DNA of 64,000 nt from Flavobacteriia bacterium (GCA_019455045.1 JACFND010000002.1:60044-124043); one strand, 5' to 3'; positions 7,967 through 17,667 are shown, counted from the stretch's first letter. Made by a program: numbers and translations. The notes: a model not told the origin generated them from the letters alone.

Positions 7967-9733
7967 TCATTCCTTTTTTGAAGCCAGAATCACAAAATCA
8001 CTCACGCGATAATTCGGTTCATTGACGCCATCGGTATTTACGCTAATGTCTCCTATTAACACTTTGATTTGATAAGGCCCCAAATCGGTCAGAACAGAAA
8101 GATCGTCAACTTGTTTGTCATTTATTAAATCTGAATTTTCATCGACAAACTTTTTAATTTCAGGCATCAGATCTTTTTCAAATTTATCATTCAAAGTCAG
8201 TATGAACTGGTTTGATTCTCTGTCAATTTTCAAAATATCCCCACCGATATTAAACTTTTTACCGCTTTCTCCAACAAAAGGAATCAGATAATCATAATCT
8301 TCTGTTTCGTAGGAGGTTTTTAAATTTTCAATCGTATAATACTGATAATCTGAATATTCCGAACCTTTCTCATAAATAATGTTGCTGAATTTGTTTCTGA
8401 AATTCCAGCTTCTGTATCCCGACAGTTTAGTTTTTGACGGAATGTCATCAACCAATGTCAGCAGATAATCCAACTGACCGCGTTCGTCAAGAAATATAAA
8501 TTTATCAGAAATTTCATCAACCACCTCACTTTTTACTTCCCGGCTAAAATCAATTTTTCCGTCTTTCAGCAGTTTGTTTTCAGTCAGCACCTTCATCAGA
8601 TTATTTTTCTGACTGTTTTTTGCAACCGAAAATGCATTTGCAAACGGCATCAGCAGACTGAAAATTCCAAATACAAAAAGTGATATCGGAATAAATTTAA
8701 TGCCCGGATTTTTCTTCAGTGCAAAATAACCGACCACCAGCGTCAGCCACAATGCAAGCAGCACCACATAGTATCTGGCTTCAGTAAATCCGTATTCGAG
8801 CAGTCGGGTGAAAATCGCAACAAAAAGAAGTACAAGAAGCGGAATCAAAGTATAATAAAACATTTTGCCGAATATCCTCACCCATGACTTTGCATCCTCT
8901 CCCCTGAGCGGATGAACCAGCAGCAGAGCGAGAATCCCGACCATCGAATAAACCAGCACCAGATAGGAAACCCAGCCTCTGGGCAGTTCCCAGTTGATCA
9001 GGATTTTGATCGAATACAGATAAAGAATCACCACATAAATGATCAGCAGCGGAATCAGAACAAACTGGGTGAAAAATTTGAGTACGTTCGGATAATCTGA
9101 TTTTTCCTCAAGTTTTTTCAGACCGTCACCCGTAAACAGCAGAAAGATCAGCGTGCTGCCAAAAATCAGAAAGAACATAAACGTATCCGGATAGATATTT
9201 CCGTCAAAATCCATATTGAACAGATTGTCCACAGCGGTAATCGCCAGTTCGACACCACCGCATAGAACACCCGTGAAAACCACAGTCAGAAAGAAATTGA
9301 CAAAAAGTTTTTTGTTGTATTCCCAAAAATCGGTTTCTGAATTTTCGGATTTCAAAAAAGGCACAAACGCAACCAGCAAATGTGAAAGCACATAGGATGG
9401 CGCAAAAAGAAAAAAGTATTTGACCGTAAAATCATCCTCGTCAGCAGGCAGCAAAAAATAAAAACCAATCACAAACGGAATGCACAGATAAGCCAAAAAT
9501 CCGAATTTGTTTATCCTCTGGCTCAGCATGCTCAACCCAAATGAGAGTGAAATTCCGAGTGCTGAAACAAGCAGGATTTTGAGTGCAATAAAGTTCTGAA
9601 CTTCGTTTTCATAATCACTTTCAATCAAAAAGATTGCAGCGGCGGTCATTGTCAGCGACATCAAAATCGTAACCGGATATTTGTTTGCGGCTGATTTTAT
9701 TCTGCCGAGTGTTTCATTGATTTTTTGGTTCAT
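7967..9733 (-). CDS. DUF4153 domain integral membrane protein
   Basis: A 588-residue inner-membrane protein. About twelve hydrophobic segments fill residues 20-390, and a soluble C-terminal domain of about 190 residues follows. Sequence features such as GGVELAITAVDNLF and LLEYGFTEARYYVV are typical of DUF4153 proteins of Bacteroidota. No transport or enzyme motif was recognised and the family has no firm function. It starts 35 bases after the ribonuclease Z stop and is probably the last gene of the leftward rlmH-rdgB-rnz run. It ends 1 base from menE. Confidence 0.85.
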   Translation of the reverse strand: MNQKINETLGRIKSAANKYPVTILMSLTMTAAAIFLIESDYENEVQNFIALKILLVSALGISLSFGLSMLSQRINKFGFLAYLCIPFVIGFYFLLPADEDDFTVKYFFLFAPSYVLSHLLVAFVPFLKSENSETDFWEYNKKLFVNFFLTVVFTGVLCGGVELAITAVDNLFNMDFDGNIYPDTFMFFLIFGSTLIFLLFTGDGLKKLEEKSDYPNVLKFFTQFVLIPLLIIYVVILYLYSIKILINWELPRGWVSYLVLVYSMVGILALLLVHPLRGEDAKSWVRIFGKMFYYTLIPLLVLLFVAIFTRLLEYGFTEARYYVVLLALWLTLVVGYFALKKNPGIKFIPISLFVFGIFSLLMPFANAFSVAKNSQKNNLMKVLTENKLLKDGKIDFSREVKSEVVDEISDKFIFLDERGQLDYLLTLVDDIPSKTKLSGYRSWNFRNKFSNIIYEKGSEYSDYQYYTIENLKTSYETEDYDYLIPFVGESGKKFNIGGDILKIDRESNQFILTLNDKFEKDLMPEIKKFVDENSDLINDKQVDDLSVLTDLGPYQIKVLIGDISVNTDGVNEPNYRVSDFVILASKKE

Positions 9734-9768
9734 TTTCAGGCTTAAATTTTAGTTTTTTATCAATTCAA

Positions 9769-10704
9769 TCAGACCGTTTCCTCTTTTGGCAGAATCTCAT
9801 AAACACCCAGCTGTTCAGGCAAAATCGTATTTTCAAAAACCGGTTTGGCTTCATCCAAAAAGACCGAAAGATCTTCGTATCGGTTTGAAAAATGCCCCAA
9901 AATTAACTGTCCGACTTCTGCATCTCTGGCGATCATCGCAGCTTCTCTTGCTGTGGAATGTGCCGTCCTGTCGGCCATTTCCTGAAGATCGCTCAAAAAA
10001 GTGGATTCGTGATACAGCAGATCGACACCTTTGATGATCGGAACAATCTCGGGCCAATAACAGGTATCCGAACAAAATGCATAAGACTGTGTTTTTGGCG
10101 GATCAAATGTCAGTTTCGAATTTGGAATTAGTTCTCCGTTTTCGAGTTTGAAATCCCTGCCTCTTCTCAGATTTTCATAATCGCAGATTTCAATTTCGGG
10201 ATAACCGTGAATCGCATCTATATTCAGCTTTCTGAGTTTTGGTTTTTCACGAAACAGATAACCGTTGGTGTAAATCCTGTGCTGAAGCGGAATGGTGAAA
10301 ACCTCAACTTTTTCATCCTCATAAATTTTTACAGATTCGGTTTTGTCCAATTCTGTAAACAACAGTTCATAAGTACACTTTGATTCGGTATGTCTGAGCT
10401 GATTCATGATGAAATCCTGAATCCCTTTCGGACCAAAAATATGAAGCGGTGATTCTCTTCCCAGCAGCTGAAAAGAGCTGATCAGACCGATCAGACCAAA
10501 GACATGATCGCCGTGAAGATGTGAAATAAATATATGATTGATTCTTGAAAATTTTGCTTTTGCCTTTCTCAGCTGAACCTGGGTTCCTTCGCCGCAATCG
10601 ATCAGAAACATTCTGCTTTCAACTTCTAAAAGCTGAGCGGTCGGTGCAACTTTTCGTTTTGGAACTGCAGAATTATAACCCAGTATGGTTAATTTTAAAC
10701 TCAT
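9769..10704 (-). CDS. rnz: Ribonuclease Z (tRNA 3'-processing endonuclease)
   Basis: A 311-residue metallo-beta-lactamase-fold nuclease that cuts tRNA precursors 3' of the discriminator base. The zinc site is complete: HxHxDH in SHLHGDHVFGL (about residues 60-66), the histidine in DLLYHESTF, and the late GHFSNRY histidine. The exosite insertion typical of RNase Z (about residues 150-200) is present. Length agrees with the family. This fits the local tRNA-Arg gene, which does not encode CCA and would need trimming before CCA addition. The gene lies in a leftward cluster of housekeeping genes. Confidence 0.95.
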   Translation of the reverse strand: MSLKLTILGYNSAVPKRKVAPTAQLLEVESRMFLIDCGEGTQVQLRKAKAKFSRINHIFISHLHGDHVFGLIGLISSFQLLGRESPLHIFGPKGIQDFIMNQLRHTESKCTYELLFTELDKTESVKIYEDEKVEVFTIPLQHRIYTNGYLFREKPKLRKLNIDAIHGYPEIEICDYENLRRGRDFKLENGELIPNSKLTFDPPKTQSYAFCSDTCYWPEIVPIIKGVDLLYHESTFLSDLQEMADRTAHSTAREAAMIARDAEVGQLILGHFSNRYEDLSVFLDEAKPVFENTILPEQLGVYEILPKEETV

Positions 10705-10773
10705 TTCGGATAGATATTTTTAATCTCAAATCAAAAAACCGTCTTTGGCTTTTTGCTGATGAAGATAGAAAAA

Positions 10774-11346
10774 TCAGTTGTTTTCCACAAAGTTAATCAA
10801 TTTCTGAACTGCCCCGGCTCTGTGACTGATCTGATTTTTCTCGTTCAAATCCATTTCCGCAAATGTCAGTCCATAACTTTCAGGAACAAAAACCGGATCA
10901 TATCCAAAACCTTCCGAACCTCGAATTTCATCAATGATTTCACCGTGAATTTCACCCGAAAGAAAATGAATTTCATTCTTCCAAAACAGACAGATCACAG
11001 TTTTGAAATAAGCTTTTCGGTTTGATTTGGTTTTTAATTCTTTGAATAATTTCTCAATATTGTCAGCCGAATTTCCGGTTCCTGCATATCGTGCCGAATA
11101 CACACCGGGTGCACCCTCAAGCGATTCAACAAACAATCCGGTATCGTCTGCAAAAACATTTTTTCCGTAAATTTTATAAATCGTTTCTGCTTTGATCCTT
11201 GAATTTTCTTCAAGCGTATTTCCGTTTTCTTCAATTTCCTGATGAAAACCAATATCGTTCAGCGACAGCAGATGAATATCTTTTGGCAGAACCGCCCTGA
11301 TTTCATTGACTTTATTTTCATTGTGAGATGCAAAGATCAGCTCCAT
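10774..11346 (-). CDS. rdgB: RdgB/HAM1 non-canonical purine NTP pyrophosphatase
   Basis: A 190-residue enzyme that hydrolyses dITP, dXTP and XTP to monophosphates, cleaning the nucleotide pool. Motifs of the family are intact: SHNENKVNEI at the N-terminus (substrate-binding SxNxxKxxE), FADDTGLFVESL, GFGYDPVFVP and the C-terminal SHRAGAVQ. The start codon overlaps the last 10 bases of the upstream CPBP gene, so translation is probably coupled. Confidence 0.95.
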   Translation of the reverse strand: MELIFASHNENKVNEIRAVLPKDIHLLSLNDIGFHQEIEENGNTLEENSRIKAETIYKIYGKNVFADDTGLFVESLEGAPGVYSARYAGTGNSADNIEKLFKELKTKSNRKAYFKTVICLFWKNEIHFLSGEIHGEIIDEIRGSEGFGYDPVFVPESYGLTFAEMDLNEKNQISHRAGAVQKLINFVENN

Positions 11347-12185
11347 TCGGGTTTGTTTTTTGTTAATTTATAAATCATCCAGCTGCAAATAATCGCAAGA
11401 AAAAAGAAAACTGTCACACTTGTAAAATTATTCGAATTGCTGACGCTGCCTTCAAGCGTTCCTTCTTTGATCATAAACACAAACGAAATCGTGTTGTTCA
11501 GTGCATGCAGAAACATACACAGCCAAAGCGATCGGGTACGGTAATAGACAAAACCGAAGATTGCGCCCAGAAAACCGGCGGCGATAAACTGCCACGGATT
11601 CAGATGGGCAGCGCCAAAAAGCAGTGAACTGACAAAGATTGCTATGATGGGTGAAGTACCGTTTTGAAGCAGTCCGCGCAGCAAAACTCCGCGAAACAGT
11701 ATCTCTTCTAAAATCGGTGCCAGTATGCAGACGGTGATGAATCCTGCAATTTTGTAATCCATCATCATTTCAAAACCCGATTTGAACATTTCGTACAATT
11801 CCTCCAAAAAAGAATTTCCTGCTGTCGGAACGATCGAACCGATCATTTCTGTAAACGGAATCAGAAAAATATACAGCAATGTGCTCAAAAGAATCAGTGC
11901 AATGCTGGTCGGATTCATGATGTGTTTTTTGATCACATCCCAACTGATGTTCAGCATCGGAAGAATCATAATGATCGCAAAAACTCCGCCTGCCAGATAG
12001 GAAAGCGGAATCGTAATGTCTAGCAGTGACGGCCAATATTTACCCGGCAGACCGACGATTGCAGCCACAAATTGCATACAGATGACGATATAAATCGCAA
12101 CCGGAACAGATTTCAAAACCGAAATTTTAAAATTCGGATCTCCGCCGGTTTGGATCATTTTGAAAAAATTTTTCAAATCACTCAT
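11337..12185 (-). CDS. CPBP family intramembrane metalloprotease
   Basis: A 282-residue inner-membrane protein of the CAAX protease and bacteriocin-processing (ABI/CPBP) family. It has about eight hydrophobic segments. The three glutamyl-protease motifs are present: EEILFRGVLLRG, FGAAHL and FLHALNN, which together carry the catalytic glutamates, arginine and histidines. The natural substrate is unknown. I chose the ATG at 12185 over an upstream alternative because it overlaps the rlmH stop by 8 bases and begins MSDLKNFF, a plausible cytoplasmic N-terminus. It lies between rlmH and rdgB in one overlapping unit. Confidence 0.9.
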   Translation of the reverse strand: MSDLKNFFKMIQTGGDPNFKISVLKSVPVAIYIVICMQFVAAIVGLPGKYWPSLLDITIPLSYLAGGVFAIIMILPMLNISWDVIKKHIMNPTSIALILLSTLLYIFLIPFTEMIGSIVPTAGNSFLEELYEMFKSGFEMMMDYKIAGFITVCILAPILEEILFRGVLLRGLLQNGTSPIIAIFVSSLLFGAAHLNPWQFIAAGFLGAIFGFVYYRTRSLWLCMFLHALNNTISFVFMIKEGTLEGSVSNSNNFTSVTVFFFLAIICSWMIYKLTKNKPEWS

Positions 12186-12651
12186 GATGATAAGATTTGC
12201 CCTGCAATATACTAAAAGCACGATACAGCTGTTCGGTCAGAAAAAGACGAACCATCTGGTGGGTAAATGTCATTTCTGAAAGCGAAAGCTTCCGATCAGC
12301 ACGTTTGTATAGACTTTCCGAAAAACCATAAGGTCCGCCGATTACAAAAACCAGTTGTTTGACAGAACGATTCATCAAATCCTGAATTTCTTCGGCAAAA
12401 CGCATTGAATTCAGCTGTTTTCCTTTCTCGTCGAGCAGGATTACATAATCGAATGCAGAAATTTTTGACAGCAGCAGTTCAGCTTCCTTTTCTTTTTGTT
12501 GCGATTCCGAAAGGTTTTTCCGATTTTTGAGGTCGGGAATTTCAATCCGCTGATAATTCCAATGCGCAGGCAGTCTTTTTTCATATTTCAGAATCAGCTC
12601 CTCCATTGGTTTCTCGTCGGTTTTCCCAATACAAATTGTGATGATATTCAT
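12178..12651 (-). CDS. rlmH: 23S rRNA (pseudouridine(1915)-N(3))-methyltransferase
   Basis: A 157-residue SPOUT-class methyltransferase that modifies pseudouridine 1915 in helix 69 of 23S rRNA. Family residues are clear: the N-terminal MNIITICIGKT, LLDEKGKQLNS, the SAM-binding knot loop FVIGGPYGFSE, and the C-terminal THQMVRLFLTEQLYRAF ending in the conserved YHHE. Length is standard. It is the first gene of a leftward unit with CPBP and rdgB and has a -7 element 24 bases upstream. Confidence 0.97.
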   Translation of the reverse strand: MNIITICIGKTDEKPMEELILKYEKRLPAHWNYQRIEIPDLKNRKNLSESQQKEKEAELLLSKISAFDYVILLDEKGKQLNSMRFAEEIQDLMNRSVKQLVFVIGGPYGFSESLYKRADRKLSLSEMTFTHQMVRLFLTEQLYRAFSILQGKSYHHE

Positions 12652-12674
12652 TTTTTGAATGATCGGACTGATTG

Positions 12675-12682
12675 CAAAAGTA
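12675..12682 (-). promoter_or_regulatory. -7 promoter element (TACTTTTG) of rlmH
   Basis: Perfect TAnnTTTG match on the minus strand. It predicts an mRNA start near 12669 and a leader of about 18 bases. The element overlaps the ATG of the divergent YihY-type gene by one base. Confidence 0.6.
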
Positions 12683-13611
12683 TGGCTAAAGCTTCAAAAA
12701 CGAAAAAAAAACAGACCGACAATCTGTTGATGAGAACCGCAAAGAAAATCAGGTTCAAATCGATCAACGATACTTCGCTGTACACGCTGATGGGCATACT
12801 TTTCAAAGGAATCAGCAACCGCACCTTCGGACTTCGGGTCGGCGCAGTCGCCTGGGCATTTTTTTTCAGCCTGTTTCCTTTTCTGCTGTTTTTGTTCAGC
12901 ATGCTGCCCTACGCACCGCTTTATGACGAAATCAGACAGCTGCTTTTTTCTGAATTTATTCCAAGAATACTGCCCGAAAGGATTACAAATGAAGTGATTG
13001 ATTATATTTCTCAGACCGCAGGCGGAAAAAACGGCAGAACCATCGGCTGGCTGTTTATTTTTCTGACCATACTGCTTTCTTCAAACGGAATCACAGTGCT
13101 GATCAACGGTTTCAACGCATCTTATCACGGATATGCAAGACAGCGAAAGGGAATTAAGAACCGGTTTATATCTGTGGTGCTGACTCTGTTTTTTGTAATT
13201 TTCATCATCGCAGAGCTGATTCTGACTTATTATACAAATTTTGCCTGGCGGTATATCGAGGAATTCGGTTATTTTCAGGAAGTTCCGAAGATGATACAGG
13301 TTCTTAATTTTGTGTCGGCATCCCTCTTTTATTTCACCTCGCTGACCATGCTTTATTATTACGGCACCAACATCAAACAGAGATTCAGAAGCGTTGCACC
13401 CGGTGCACTGATGGCGACCGTATTGTTTTTTGTAACGCTGATGGGATTTCAGTTTTATGTGAAACGGCTGAATTATTATGACGTACTCTACGGTTCGGTC
13501 GGTTTGGTGATGATCATGATGGTGTTTGTGTACATCAACGTACTGCTGATCATGATCGGATACGAACTGAACGCAGCCATCCATTATGCCAAATACAAAA
13601 AGAAGAATTAA
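12682..13611 (+). CDS. YihY/virulence factor BrkB family membrane protein
   Basis: A 309-residue inner-membrane protein. A basic N-terminal tail of about 45 residues is followed by six hydrophobic segments with family features (FGLRVGAVAWAFFFSLFPFLLF is split here by its first helix; later YYYGTNIKQRFRSVAPGA and YGSVGLVMIMMVFVYINVL). Despite the family name these proteins are not ribonucleases BN, and their transport or envelope role is unsettled. The frame is open further upstream, but the ATG at 12682 avoids overlap with rlmH and gives the usual length. Its stop overlaps the stop of convergent mvaD by 4 bases. Confidence 0.88.
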   Translation: MAKASKTKKKQTDNLLMRTAKKIRFKSINDTSLYTLMGILFKGISNRTFGLRVGAVAWAFFFSLFPFLLFLFSMLPYAPLYDEIRQLLFSEFIPRILPERITNEVIDYISQTAGGKNGRTIGWLFIFLTILLSSNGITVLINGFNASYHGYARQRKGIKNRFISVVLTLFFVIFIIAELILTYYTNFAWRYIEEFGYFQEVPKMIQVLNFVSASLFYFTSLTMLYYYGTNIKQRFRSVAPGALMATVLFFVTLMGFQFYVKRLNYYDVLYGSVGLVMIMMVFVYINVLLIMIGYELNAAIHYAKYKKKN

Positions 13612-14651
13612 CCGGTGAAATCCTCAATCATTTTGTGATTTCCTGCTTTTTCTTTTAGGAATTGACTGACTTTTTCACTCTGATTTTCAGGAAATAATAC
13701 ATGAACATTTGCACCCGCATCCAACGTAAAAAATACCGGAACAGAAGTCTGTTTTCTGAATGTCCAGATATTTTCAATCAGTTTCATGGTATCGGGTTTC
13801 ATCAGTATATAATAAGGGTGTGAAGTCATCATCATCGCATGCAGACTCAAAGCTTCGTGTTCGACGATGGTTCCAAAAGTTTCCAAATCTCCGTTTTTCA
13901 AAACCGGAATCAGTTTTTTCAAATTTTCTTCGGCAGATTCAAAACGTTTTTCGGCATAGGGATGATCATTCATCAGATCGTGACCGGCTGTACTCGAAAC
14001 CGATTTCTGACCTTCTTCGATCAGCACCACTGTATCTCTGAAATTTTTAAAAATCGGATGAATTTTATACGGATAAGGAATCGCATACAAATCAGAACTT
14101 CCGCTGACCGAATCGGTTTTTCCCCAAACGGTTACGCCCGGATAAACCGAACGGCAGGCGCTGCCCGAACCGAGTCTCGCCAAAAAAGAAGCTTTCTTCA
14201 GTTTTTGATCAGCATTCAGATCTGCACCCAAAAGATTTTCAATTTCGGTCAGACAAAGCGCAAGTGCACCCATGCCGGAAGCAGAAGATGCAATACCGCT
14301 GCTGTGCGGAAATGTATTTGAGGTATGGATTTCAAATTCAAAATCTTTTAAAAACGGAACAAAATCTTCAATTCTTTTGAAAAATGAATAAATCTTGGGT
14401 TCAAAATCGGGCTGATGATTTCCTTCAAAAAAAACTTTCAGACTGAAATCATTGGTTGGATTGGGTTTGAATTTCAACTCGGTTTCGGTTCTGCTTTTGT
14501 TGAGCGTAAAACTCAAAGACGGATTCATCGGAATCTGAATTTCTCGTTTTCCCCAATATTTGATCAATGCGATATTTGACGGACAGACCGCCGAAACGCT
14601 TCCCTGTTCTTCAAATTTTTTATGGTTTAATTTTGATTTGAATTCATCCAT
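13608..14651 (-). CDS. mvaD: Diphosphomevalonate decarboxylase
   Basis: A 347-residue GHMP kinase-superfamily enzyme that decarboxylates mevalonate diphosphate to isopentenyl diphosphate using ATP. Motifs: PSNIALIKYWGKR near the N-terminus, the phosphate loop SSGIASSASGMGALAL (about residue 110), GSGSACRSVYPG, and the catalytic aspartate in FFTLDAGANVHVLF near the C-terminus. Its presence indicates isoprenoid synthesis by the mevalonate route, as in many Flavobacteriia. A frame extends to a TTG at 14672, but that codon lies within the -7 promoter element, so the ATG at 14651 (MDEFKSKL) is the better start. Confidence 0.95.
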   Translation of the reverse strand: MDEFKSKLNHKKFEEQGSVSAVCPSNIALIKYWGKREIQIPMNPSLSFTLNKSRTETELKFKPNPTNDFSLKVFFEGNHQPDFEPKIYSFFKRIEDFVPFLKDFEFEIHTSNTFPHSSGIASSASGMGALALCLTEIENLLGADLNADQKLKKASFLARLGSGSACRSVYPGVTVWGKTDSVSGSSDLYAIPYPYKIHPIFKNFRDTVVLIEEGQKSVSSTAGHDLMNDHPYAEKRFESAEENLKKLIPVLKNGDLETFGTIVEHEALSLHAMMMTSHPYYILMKPDTMKLIENIWTFRKQTSVPVFFTLDAGANVHVLFPENQSEKVSQFLKEKAGNHKMIEDFTG

Positions 14652-14669
14652 ATTTTCAAAATAACGGAT

Positions 14670-14677
14670 CAAAACTA
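14670..14677 (-). promoter_or_regulatory. -7 promoter element (TAGTTTTG) of mvaD
   Basis: Perfect TAnnTTTG match on the minus strand. The predicted mRNA start near 14664 excludes the upstream TTG and fixes the mvaD start at 14651, with a leader of about 13 bases. Confidence 0.6.
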
Positions 14678-14688
14678 AGCTATTTTGA

Positions 14689-15699
14689 TCAATTTGAATT
14701 TTTTGATTTCAGTCTCAGATATCTTTCGGAATGAAATTCAATCGAGTCTTTGACCGAAATAAATTTAAAATCCAAAACATCCATAATTTTCCGGTTTGAA
14801 TAATTTGATTTTCCGGTCAGTGCCGAATAAGCTGCATTGGTGATTCCCGGCCCGCCAAACATCAGACTCAGTTTTGAAAGATTTTTAATCAGTTTCAATT
14901 GAGCATTTGAAAGTACGGTCATCTTTTTCAGATTTTGATTTTTTCTAATCAGATCAAAGACTTCAGGAAATTTCAAATCCTCAGAATTCAAAATAAATTT
15001 CTGATTCCATATTTCTTTTTCGGCCAATTCAGCCAGACAAAAAGCAACATCACGAACATCAACAAAACCTGTGATTCCTTCGGTAGTCAGACCGGATTTT
15101 CTGAAAGCTCTTTCAAAAAGACTTTCACTAGACCGTCTTGAATTCAGACTGCCGATGATCACAGACGGATTGACGATGCAAATATTCATGCCCGTTTCTT
15201 CAGAAGTCCGATAGACTTCCATTTCTGCTCTTCTTTTTGAAATTGCATAATCTGAATGCGGCAGCTCAGGATTCCATTTTGAGTTTTCATCGATTGTTTG
15301 ATTTCCGGCTTCTGCATCCAAGGTTGAAATTGAGCTCACCAGCAAAAAGTTGGAAACCGACAGTTCGGCTGCGGTATTGATCAGATTTTCGGTTCCGTAA
15401 ACATTCGTCCGATAAATTTTCTTTCTGTATCTCGGATCAAAACCGACTTTTGCAGCGGTATGATAAATCGTTTCGACGCCTTTCACCGCATTTGAAAGTG
15501 AAGGCAGATCGAGCAGATCGGCATCAATCCATTCAATCTTTTCAAAATGTTCAAGGTCAAGAAATTCAAGAAACAGATTTTTGACCGGCTCAACAGATGA
15601 ACCATTCCTTTTCATTGCACGAACCGGCTTTCCTCTTTTTGAAAGCTCAAGCAGCAGCCAGCTGCCGACCAAACCTGTTGCACCGGTCACCAAATTCAT
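14689..15699 (-). CDS. NAD-dependent epimerase/dehydratase family protein (extended SDR)
   Basis: A 336-residue protein of the extended short-chain dehydrogenase family. The N-terminal Rossmann motif TGATGLVGSWLL (about residues 6-17) binds NAD(P); the catalytic tyrosine and lysine are in DYAISKRRAEM (about residue 150), preceded by LVSSISTLD. The substrate cannot be read from the sequence; candidates include nucleotide sugars, dihydroflavonol-like ketones or isoprenoid or sterol-like compounds. It starts 66 bases after the enoyl-CoA hydratase-like gene and precedes mvaD on the same strand, with its own gap. Confidence 0.88.
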   Translation of the reverse strand: MNLVTGATGLVGSWLLLELSKRGKPVRAMKRNGSSVEPVKNLFLEFLDLEHFEKIEWIDADLLDLPSLSNAVKGVETIYHTAAKVGFDPRYRKKIYRTNVYGTENLINTAAELSVSNFLLVSSISTLDAEAGNQTIDENSKWNPELPHSDYAISKRRAEMEVYRTSEETGMNICIVNPSVIIGSLNSRRSSESLFERAFRKSGLTTEGITGFVDVRDVAFCLAELAEKEIWNQKFILNSEDLKFPEVFDLIRKNQNLKKMTVLSNAQLKLIKNLSKLSLMFGGPGITNAAYSALTGKSNYSNRKIMDVLDFKFISVKDSIEFHSERYLRLKSKNSN

Positions 15700-15765
15700 A
15701 GTGCGAAGATATGGTTTTTGAAAATCATATTCTGATTTGAATTTGAACCGATTACAGAAATCAGT

Positions 15766-16524
15766 TTATTTTGATTTGAGTTTGTGAAGCGTCTGTTTTG
15801 TGAAATCTGACAACACCAGACGACCGCTCATTTCTGCTCTTTTTGGCATGATGTCTTTCCAGTCGTCGGTTCCTGTCCAAAAAACTGATTTCAAATCGCG
15901 CATCGCCTCAGGGCTGTATACCGTCAGGTCTTTTGCAAATTTGAGCGCCGCTTTTTCACAGGTTTCAGAATTCGGGAAAACCGAATTGTACATTCCTTTT
16001 TCTCTGATCCATTCAGAAGATTTCCACTCGGTCGGATTCATTGTCATTTCTGAAAAAGCTGTAATTCCGATTTTTCGGGTAATCGCAGGTTCAACCACAA
16101 ACGGACCGATACCGATCGACAATTCGCTCAATCGTACGGATGCACTTTCGGTCGCATAAGCATAATCACAGGCAGCAGCCAGACCGACTCCTCCGCCGAC
16201 AACCTTGCCGACGATGCAGCCTACAATAAATTTCGGACAGCGACGCATTGCCATGATCACATTTGCAAACCCCATAAAAAATTTCTTTCCTTTATCGAAA
16301 TCGCTGATCGTCAGCAGTTCATCAAACGAAGCGCCCGCACTGAAAACTCGGTCACCCGTACTTTTCAGAACGATCACCTTCACTTCATCGTTTTTTCCCA
16401 AAGCATCAAAAACCCGAGCCAGTTCTGCCAACTGTGTACTCGGAAAAGAATTGCTTTTGGGATGATAAAATTCAACGGTTGCGATTTTGTCCGCTATATC
16501 GCTTTTGATATAATATGAGTCCAT
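15766..16524 (-). CDS. Enoyl-CoA hydratase/isomerase family protein
   Basis: A 252-residue crotonase-fold protein. The CoA and oxyanion-hole segments are visible in VFSAGASFDELL and GGGVGLAAACDYAYATESA, and the region LSELSIGIGPFVVEPAITR carries acidic residues where the two catalytic glutamates of hydratases sit. This suggests hydratase or isomerase activity on an acyl-CoA, but the exact reaction is uncertain because members of this fold are very diverse. There is no beta-oxidation neighbour. It lies between the YejK-like gene and the epimerase on the same strand. Confidence 0.88.
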   Translation of the reverse strand: MDSYYIKSDIADKIATVEFYHPKSNSFPSTQLAELARVFDALGKNDEVKVIVLKSTGDRVFSAGASFDELLTISDFDKGKKFFMGFANVIMAMRRCPKFIVGCIVGKVVGGGVGLAAACDYAYATESASVRLSELSIGIGPFVVEPAITRKIGITAFSEMTMNPTEWKSSEWIREKGMYNSVFPNSETCEKAALKFAKDLTVYSPEAMRDLKSVFWTGTDDWKDIMPKRAEMSGRLVLSDFTKQTLHKLKSK

Positions 16525-16570
16525 TTTTTGTCTGATTTAATTCGAAATCTAATTTACTGAATTTTGACGA

Positions 16571-17608
16571 TTAATTCTCGGCATCGTAGTACAATTTGTA
16601 ATATTTCTTGCCTTCATCATCCACACCCTGCTCGATCATGCTTCGGTTGCCGTGAACATAAATATGAAAGTTTTTATCGAGCTTGATTATGCTTTTGAAA
16701 AATCTCGCATGTTTTTTCACTGCATTTTTTGAAATGTCAAAATGATCGTTCAATTCGATGTCATAGACTTCTTCAAATTTGTTTTTGTAATTGTTGAAAC
16801 TCTGTTTCAATTCTTCCTGAGCCAGCACTTTGTCAGCAAAATCTTCAATTTCAAAAGTATCCGATTCTTTGAAAAAATTCACAGAACGATTGAGCAGATC
16901 CGCCTGATCGACGCGGTTGACCTCAAATTCTTCCGGCATCTGATCCATCACAAAACTTTTGCACAGACTGAGCGTATTTTCGGTATCAAAAAACTCGTCT
17001 TCTCTTTGTTTTATGCCAAGAAATTCATCAGCCCAAATCCCAAAATCATCTCCTTTTCCTTTGTCGACCGAACAAAGCACAAAACCTTCATCCGATTCGA
17101 TATTGAAAATCAGACAGCCTTTGTCCATCTTTGAAAGCGGAATTCCGGCATCAAGACTCAAATCATAATTGTTCTGATTTGGAATTGCTTTCAGTATTCT
17201 TTCTTTGATTTCAGATTTAAAAATTCCGACTGCTGCAGCATTTTCACCTTCGATCAGCGAATCCGGAAAATAAACCACAAACAGTTCACCGCCGACTGTC
17301 TTTGAACTTCCGCTCACCGAATACAGTTTCTGTGCAATTTTCACAGAATTTTGGAGCAGCTGTGCCGGATCTTCAAAAATTCTTTTTACGGCAGAATAAA
17401 CCTCGTTTTCATCCAAATTTTCTTCATCAAAAAAATGAAAATATTCTTCGGTTCTGAATGGTTTTTGGAAATAATCGTAAAGCGTTTCAGCCATTTCGGG
17501 CGGATAAAAAGTCAGTGTTTTTGACAGGTGGGTTCCTTCATCTGCTGTGCTGTTTCCGACACGGTGAATGACCAGGTCAAAAGTTTCGTCTGTATTTAAA
17601 GCGTGCAT
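16571..17608 (-). CDS. Nucleoid-associated protein, YejK/NdpA family
   Basis: A 345-residue cytoplasmic protein matching the 37-kDa nucleoid-associated protein family (PF04245). The typical early segment with a histidine and NS/GN (LVIHRVGNSTADEGTHLS) and a middle region LFVVYFPDS...VGIFKSEIKE are present, and the C-terminal YVHGNRSMIEQG is characteristic. E. coli YejK binds DNA and the nucleoid, but the function in Bacteroidota has not been worked out. The protein is strongly acidic. It is likely monocistronic. Confidence 0.85.
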   Translation of the reverse strand: MHALNTDETFDLVIHRVGNSTADEGTHLSKTLTFYPPEMAETLYDYFQKPFRTEEYFHFFDEENLDENEVYSAVKRIFEDPAQLLQNSVKIAQKLYSVSGSSKTVGGELFVVYFPDSLIEGENAAAVGIFKSEIKERILKAIPNQNNYDLSLDAGIPLSKMDKGCLIFNIESDEGFVLCSVDKGKGDDFGIWADEFLGIKQREDEFFDTENTLSLCKSFVMDQMPEEFEVNRVDQADLLNRSVNFFKESDTFEIEDFADKVLAQEELKQSFNNYKNKFEEVYDIELNDHFDISKNAVKKHARFFKSIIKLDKNFHIYVHGNRSMIEQGVDDEGKKYYKLYYDAEN

Positions 17609-17667
17609 AATTCTGTTTTGGATGGCGAATTTAATCAGGATTTGTCAGAAAATAAAACCGAATCAGA